Below are positions 49,909 through 53,616 of a stretch of 53,616 bases of DNA, piece after piece. Under the pieces are notes generated by a model. The model did not search any database, had not been told where the DNA came from, and was given only the letters and a program-made list of their open reading frames with translations. A program made the translations under genes and the position numbers. Positions within the stretch are counted from its first letter, which is position 1; the number at the start of each line of letters is the position of its first letter. Source of the stretch: Desulfosporosinus sp. Tol-M (GTDB lineage Bacteria > Bacillota > Desulfitobacteriia > Desulfitobacteriales > Desulfitobacteriaceae); NCBI GenBank assembly GCA_000770645.1, contig JQID01000036.1:1-53616 (forward strand), given 5' to 3'.

Positions 49909-50916
49909 TTGTCTATATTTGAATGGTTAAACAACCAACTGCTTAGAATGGAGTGGCTTTCTAATTTAGTTAGACTTTTAGTAGAAAATGTTTTTGGACT
50001 AAACATGCAGGAAAGACTGGGTGGCAGCATTCACTTTTTCATATACGATGTGGTAAAAATATTCATTCTGTTAGCGGTATTGATTTTTACAATCTCATAT
50101 GTACAAAGCTTTTTTCCGCCAGAAAGAACAAGGAGCATACTTGGGAGATACAAGGGACAATCTGCAAATATACTGGGGGCACTACTGGGAACAATCACAC
50201 CCTTTTGTTCGTGTTCCTCAATACCGCTTTTTATAGGATTTACAAGTGCCGGTCTTCCGATTGGCGTAACGTTCTCATTCTTAATATCTTCTCCACTCGT
50301 TGATTTGGCATCAGTAATTTTGCTCGCCAGTATATTCAACTGGAAAATTGCGATTGCTTACGTCATAGTCGGGCTAATCCTTGCCGTGATTGGGGGAACA
50401 ATTATCAGTAGGGCAAAGCTTGAAGAATATGTTGAACCTTTTGTTTTTAGCAATAAGGTGGTTGAAATTCAACAAGATGAATTAACTACTCATGACAGAC
50501 TGGAATATTCAAAAGACCAGGTTTTAGATATTATTAAAAAGGTTTGGCTATATATACTGATTGGCGTTAGCATTGGTGCCGCCATCCATAACTGGATACC
50601 ACAAAATATAATTTCCGCGGTGCTTGGCCAGGATAAATGGTATTCCGTACTAATAGCAACCTTCGTCGGGGTGCCAATGTATGCTGATATATTTGGAACA
50701 CTTCCGATTGCTGAGGCTTTAGTAGGAAAAGGTGTAGGTTTGGGTACTGCCCTTTCCTTTATGATGGCAGTCACTGCTTTGTCTCTCCCTTCAATGATCA
50801 TGCTCAAAACGGTTGTTAAGACAAAGCTCCTTGGAATATTTGCAGGCTTGGTAACAATAGGGATTATTATTATTGGGTATTCATTCAATGCTTTTGGATA
50901 CTTGCTTATGTTTTAA
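49909..50916 (+). CDS. ArsP-family permease (PF03773-type)
   Basis: 335 residues with about eight to ten membrane helices. TTG 49909 lies 8 bases after AAAGGAG at 49894-49900; an ORF extension to 49858 overlaps arsR and has no site. The conserved motif GTITPFCSCSSIPLF is followed by FSFLISSPLVDLASVILL; the second half has VGVPMYADIFGTLPIAEAL and MMAVTALSLPSMIML. The paired Cys of CSCS are the metalloid-handling residues in ArsP, an exporter of trivalent organoarsenicals. Other members of the family handle unknown substrates. Co-transcribed with arsR upstream and a thioredoxin-fold gene 65 bp downstream. Confidence 0.88.
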   Translation: MSIFEWLNNQLLRMEWLSNLVRLLVENVFGLNMQERLGGSIHFFIYDVVKIFILLAVLIFTISYVQSFFPPERTRSILGRYKGQSANILGALLGTITPFCSCSSIPLFIGFTSAGLPIGVTFSFLISSPLVDLASVILLASIFNWKIAIAYVIVGLILAVIGGTIISRAKLEEYVEPFVFSNKVVEIQQDELTTHDRLEYSKDQVLDIIKKVWLYILIGVSIGAAIHNWIPQNIISAVLGQDKWYSVLIATFVGVPMYADIFGTLPIAEALVGKGVGLGTALSFMMAVTALSLPSMIMLKTVVKTKLLGIFAGLVTIGIIIIGYSFNAFGYLLMF

Positions 50917-50981
50917 CTCAAAGCGGTTTAATTTTGAGAAAGACGGTTTATTAAAATTACAATGGGAAGGGGATTTGAAAA

Positions 50982-51227
50982 ATGAAGGCAAAGATTTTAG
51001 GAGCAGGCTGTTCAAATTGTAAAAAGCTTGAAAAAATAGTACGGGAGGCTGTTGCCGAGCTGGGTATTGTTATCGAGGTAGAGAAAGTGGAGGATATGGC
51101 TAGTATTATGGCCTATGGAGTTATGAGTACGCCGGCTTTGGTGATTAACGAAGAAGTTAAATTAGTCGGGAAGGTACCAAATAAAGCTCGCGTAATTGAG
51201 TTATTACAAGCGGAACTAAATAAATAG
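50982..51227 (+). CDS. Small thioredoxin-fold (redox-active disulfide) protein
   Basis: 81 residues of the Thioredoxin_3/MTH895 type. KILGAGCSNCKKLEK holds the CxxC site at about residues 10-13, and MSTPALVINEEV has the cis-Pro loop. AAGGGGATTTG precedes the ATG. This family is very often next to ArsP-type permeases and ArsR, and may hand over thiol-bound ions or reduce the permease substrate; that role is inferred from context. No signal peptide, so cytoplasmic. Confidence 0.9.
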   Translation: MKAKILGAGCSNCKKLEKIVREAVAELGIVIEVEKVEDMASIMAYGVMSTPALVINEEVKLVGKVPNKARVIELLQAELNK

Positions 51228-51250
51228 ACAGATGAGAAAAAATTTGATAG

Positions 51251-51307
51251 TTGACAACGTCAATTATTATAACATATAATATAGTTGCTGGAGTCAACTA
51301 TATTATA
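51251..51307 (+). promoter_or_regulatory. Promoter with 13-bp inverted repeat for the Cys-rich marR
   Basis: TTGACA (51251-51256) and TATAAT (51275-51280) are 18 bp apart. Starting at the -10 is a perfect inverted repeat with 13-bp arms TATAATATAGTTG/CAACTATATTATA and a 7-bp spacer. A dimeric regulator bound here would block the polymerase; the encoded MarR is the obvious candidate. Confidence 0.8.
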
Positions 51308-51323
51308 TGAGGAGAGAAGTCCA

Positions 51324-51767
51324 GTGATAAACAAGAACATGCCATATATTTATAACTACCTGCAAGAAATAGCCTGGTATTTTGGAAGTCATGGCATTAA
51401 TGGAGAGTGTTGTGGAGAACTTTCATTAGTTGAATTCATGGCATTAAAAAAGGTCTGTGAAAATCCTGATAATTCGATTCAGGAAATAGGAAATGCACTG
51501 AATTTTACTAAAAGCGGGGCAACAAGAATCATTAATCGCTTAGAAAACAAGGGATATGTCGTACGGGAAAACTCCTCAATAGATGGTAGGGTCTGTTGTG
51601 TCTCAACCACTGTTAAAGGAAGTCAAGAAATGAAAAAGATAATGGATAAATATACTAACTATCTCGATGATGTATTAAATGAGCTGGAACCCCAGATGAT
51701 CGAAAATATTTATGATGTATTGGAGGTACTGGTAAAAGCATTACAACAGAAAAAACATTTAGCCTAA
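51324..51767 (+). CDS. MarR-family regulator with paired cysteines
   Basis: 147 residues; GTG 51324 lies 7 bases after GAGGAGAG. The DNA-binding part has SIQEIGNALNFTKSGATRII, and wing ENSSIDGRVCCVSTT. Two vicinal Cys pairs stand out: NGECCGELS near the N-terminus and RVCCVS in the wing, which suggest thiol, metal or metalloid sensing. It is followed by a second ArsP-type permease after 24 bp and has a palindrome over its promoter, so it probably controls that permease and itself. Confidence 0.88.
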   Translation: MINKNMPYIYNYLQEIAWYFGSHGINGECCGELSLVEFMALKKVCENPDNSIQEIGNALNFTKSGATRIINRLENKGYVVRENSSIDGRVCCVSTTVKGSQEMKKIMDKYTNYLDDVLNELEPQMIENIYDVLEVLVKALQQKKHLA

Positions 51768-51791
51768 ACGTAAACAATCAAGTGGGGGGGA

Positions 51792-52691
51792 ATGTTCTTG
51801 AATACATTTATCGAAACAGTTAAATATTTTACATTGATAATATCAGAACTTGTTGTATTGTTTATTGGAATTAGTACGGTTGTGGCATTGGTTTTCATGT
51901 ATATACCCCGGGATAAAATGAAAAACTGGATGGCAGGTAAAGGTATCTGGGGCAATATTTTGGGGGTGCTTTTTGGAGCGATTACGCCCTTTTGTGCATG
52001 CTCTACTGTTCCGATGACACTCGGATTTTTACAAGCAAAAGTCCCCTTTGGTGCTGTTATGTCCTTTGTTATTTCATCCCCGTTGATGGATCCGCTAGTA
52101 TTTATATTGCTTGGAACATTTATGGGTTGGAAGGTTGCTGTTGGATTCTTAATTCTGACATCTGCTTTTGCAGTTATTTTCGGTGCAATTCTTGACAAGA
52201 TGGGGTGGGAAAATCAAGTTAAAAATGTGAGAATCAAAGGTGGTGATCATGATCAAAATGAGGATACGCCAATAGGATTTAAGAACAGGCTAAAAGCATC
52301 ATTTATAACAGCTTTAGGTGACTTCAAGGGAGTATTCATCTATATGATAATCGGTGTTGGAATTGGGGCGGCTATTTACGGATATATGCCTACTAATCTT
52401 CTTGCAAAAGTTGCAGGTCCTGATAATCCATTTGCTGTTATCGTTGTAGCATTAATTGGTATGCCACTATATATTCGCGTAGAATCAGCTATTCCAATCG
52501 GTCTTGGGTTATTGGGTAAGGGTGCAAGTATTGGTGCGGTAATGGCATTTATCATTAGCGGTGCTGGTATAGCCATTCCAGAATTGACAATGCTTGCCGG
52601 CATTTTTAAGAAAAAAATAATTATTGCTTTTGTATTGATTGTATTCGTTACAGCCGTGGTAACTGGACTGATTTTTAATATGCTTATATAG
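51792..52691 (+). CDS. Second ArsP-family permease
   Basis: 299 residues, about eight helices. It shares with the permease at 49909 the core GAITPFCACSTVPM and FVISSPLMDPLVFILLG; the second half has IGMPLYIRVESAIPIG and FIISGAGIAIPELTML. The Cys motif is CACS instead of CSCS, and the central loop (residues about 140-170) is charged and shorter. The ATG follows GGGGGGG. Regulated by a MarR rather than an ArsR, so the two paralogues probably respond to different signals or carry different substrates. Confidence 0.88.
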   Translation: MFLNTFIETVKYFTLIISELVVLFIGISTVVALVFMYIPRDKMKNWMAGKGIWGNILGVLFGAITPFCACSTVPMTLGFLQAKVPFGAVMSFVISSPLMDPLVFILLGTFMGWKVAVGFLILTSAFAVIFGAILDKMGWENQVKNVRIKGGDHDQNEDTPIGFKNRLKASFITALGDFKGVFIYMIIGVGIGAAIYGYMPTNLLAKVAGPDNPFAVIVVALIGMPLYIRVESAIPIGLGLLGKGASIGAVMAFIISGAGIAIPELTMLAGIFKKKIIIAFVLIVFVTAVVTGLIFNMLI

Positions 52692-52724
52692 AGGTTTTAC
52701 AATGTGAAGGGAGAAAATAAGATT

Positions 52725-52822
52725 ATGAAGAGTGAAAATGAAAAAGAGGAAGGAAGAAATACCGGATAAAAATGGCAGGCGATTTTAGGGGAAAGTTAGT
52801 TGGTGCTATTGTAGGGAAATAG
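52725..52822 (+). other. Two minute frames, possibly a decayed small gene
   Basis: ATG 52725 after GAAGGGAGA reads MKSENEKEEGRNTG and stops at 52769. ATG 52772 reads MAGDFRGKLVGAIVGK and stops at 52822. The first resembles the start of the acidic protein at 48925 (MKNENE). They may be a broken copy of that gene. Coding status cannot be decided. Confidence 0.3.
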
Positions 52823-52861
52823 CATAACGATAGTCTTAATGATTATGAAGGAGTGAATATT

Positions 52862-53026
52862 ATGGGAAACAAAAAGAAAAAGGGATTTTTTGATATGCTA
52901 ATGGGCAAGAAAGAAAAAGGAGGTTGTTGTGATTTCGAGTTAGAAGAAGTACCGGAGGAAAAGGCCGATAATAAAGATGATTCTATCAAAAATTCTAAAG
53001 ATCCAGCAACGTCAGATAAAGACTAA
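52862..53026 (+). CDS. 54-residue Cys-Cys protein of the permease locus
   Basis: The ATG follows AAGGAGTGA. It begins GNKKKKGFFDMLMGKKEKG, then GCCDFELEEVPEEKADNK and a polar acidic tail. The amphipathic basic start with FFDMLMG could touch the membrane. The vicinal Cys pair followed by FELEEV is like small proteins I associate with ArsP-type permease operons in Firmicutes; family name not recalled. It ends the unit, with a strong terminator 14 bp later. Possibly a metallochaperone; inference only. Confidence 0.65.
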   Translation: MGNKKKKGFFDMLMGKKEKGGCCDFELEEVPEEKADNKDDSIKNSKDPATSDKD

Positions 53027-53039
53027 ACAATACCTATTA

Positions 53040-53072
53040 GCCATAGCTAACCTAAGCTATGGCATATTTTTT
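53040..53072 (+). terminator. Terminator of the marR-permease unit
   Basis: A perfect 9-bp stem GCCATAGCT/AGCTATGGC with loop AACCTA, then CATA and TTTTTT at 53067-53072. Confidence 0.88.
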
Positions 53073-53146
53073 GGGTACTTATTCCGAAGTGACAAGCATA
53101 GGTTATCATAGGTTATTTACAAGGTATTAACTGGAGGTGGATAATC

Positions 53147-53616
53147 ATGGAGACTTATTTTCAGAATGATCCCCGAATTAGAAAATGGGTGAATCAGATC
53201 ATTGATAGAATTTTCACGGTATGCATATTAAACGGGGTTGATTCAGATGGAGAATTTCAAAAGGGTTGTCAAATCGTCATGAACCTTACATCATTATTAA
53301 AAGATATCCCAACTCTCCCATCAGAATTCTTGGCAGATGGGGTTAAACAACTTATTGAACAACAGCTTCCTGACGCTTGCGTTATGAATAACTTTCCTAC
53401 ATTCCAAGCTATCATGGACAGAATGTTACGCGAAGGAATATTGAAAGCCACTGATACCCAAAAGAAAGAGGCTTCCAATAGCAATTCAACTGCTGTAAAT
53501 GTTAAAGATATTAGCACAGAATCTCATGATAGCTATACCGACAGTCCGATGGAAGTATCTAACATAGAGTGCGTTACTGATGAGGCCCTCGCTCAAGCGG
53601 AAACACAAGCGAAAGC
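53147..53616 (+). CDS. Hypothetical protein, 3' end beyond the window
   Basis: ATG 53147 follows GGAGGTGG at 53133-53140. The open frame of at least 156 residues runs off the end. The first 100 residues look helical and soluble (RKWVNQIIDRIFTVCILNGV, later FLADGVKQLIEQQL and FQAIMDRMLREGILKA). From about residue 105 the sequence is Ser/Asp/Glu-rich and probably disordered. No family was recognised. It lies after a terminator and so begins its own transcript. Confidence 0.7.
   Translation, partial: METYFQNDPRIRKWVNQIIDRIFTVCILNGVDSDGEFQKGCQIVMNLTSLLKDIPTLPSEFLADGVKQLIEQQLPDACVMNNFPTFQAIMDRMLREGILKATDTQKKEASNSNSTAVNVKDISTESHDSYTDSPMEVSNIECVTDEALAQAETQAK

Noticed and set aside
50031..50888. Minus-strand frames opposite the first permease
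   Set aside because: They mirror membrane helices of the permease, which carries the conserved CSCS motif on the plus strand.

Overview
The window looks like chromosomal DNA of a strictly anaerobic, endospore-forming, single-membrane Firmicute, most like the Desulfosporosinus/Desulfitobacterium group. The grounds are an uninterrupted sigK, strong GGAGG-type ribosome sites, many TTG/GTG starts, a Gram-positive-type type IV pilus cluster with no secretin gene, and an etfB-etfA-membrane FeS oxidoreductase operon. Family-level placement is inference; no rRNA or tRNA gene was seen.

Layout. 1-6.4 kb: a surface-protein locus with a dedicated SipW-type signal peptidase, four anchored or secreted beta-rich proteins and a GLUG-repeat protein broken by a frameshift. 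6.6-8.5 kb: a gene of tandem 14-residue coiled-coil repeats, sigK and a YqeG-type HAD phosphatase. 8.7-26.5 kb: a shikimate block (aroE, aroC, aroK, aroB, later aroQ) interleaved with a complete type IV pilus machine (pilins, pilB, pilT, pilC, pilA, pilD, a pilM-pilN fusion, pilO, a LysM protein), followed by an Xaa-Pro peptidase and efp. 26.9-32.2 kb: gamma-carbonic anhydrase, DUF2935 protein, topoisomerase III, DEAD-box helicase. 32.2-32.9 kb: a scar with gene remnants. 32.9-36.8 kb: etfB, etfA and the EtfAB:menaquinone oxidoreductase-like protein. 37.1-42.1 kb (minus): secreted protein, ABC ATPase, ABC permease, histidine kinase and response regulator. 42.7-46.8 kb: MarR regulator and a heterodimeric ABC exporter. 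47-48.6 kb: a truncated SRAP gene, a UPF0173 hydrolase and an HD protein. 48.7-53 kb: a metalloid/thiol-type locus with two ArsR regulators, two ArsP-family permeases, a thioredoxin-fold protein, a Cys-rich MarR and tiny acidic or Cys-Cys proteins. A partial gene runs off the right end.

Structure not explained by genes. (1) In-register tandem heptamers fill several gaps of the aro/pil block, in most cases abutting the next ribosome site; the longest run has 14 units. (2) Arrays of 11-bp direct repeats, each exactly 16 bp before a -10-like hexamer, sit in front of the secreted-protein gene and a 30-residue membrane peptide gene. A 20-bp exact copy of one array lies just past the 3' end of the response-regulator gene. 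This looks like the regulon of the local two-component system. (3) Two genes (Xaa-Pro peptidase and an ArsR) appear to start at ATT. (4) Several perfect palindromes lie over regulator promoters, and a 43-bp perfect palindrome sits at the break point of a truncated gene.
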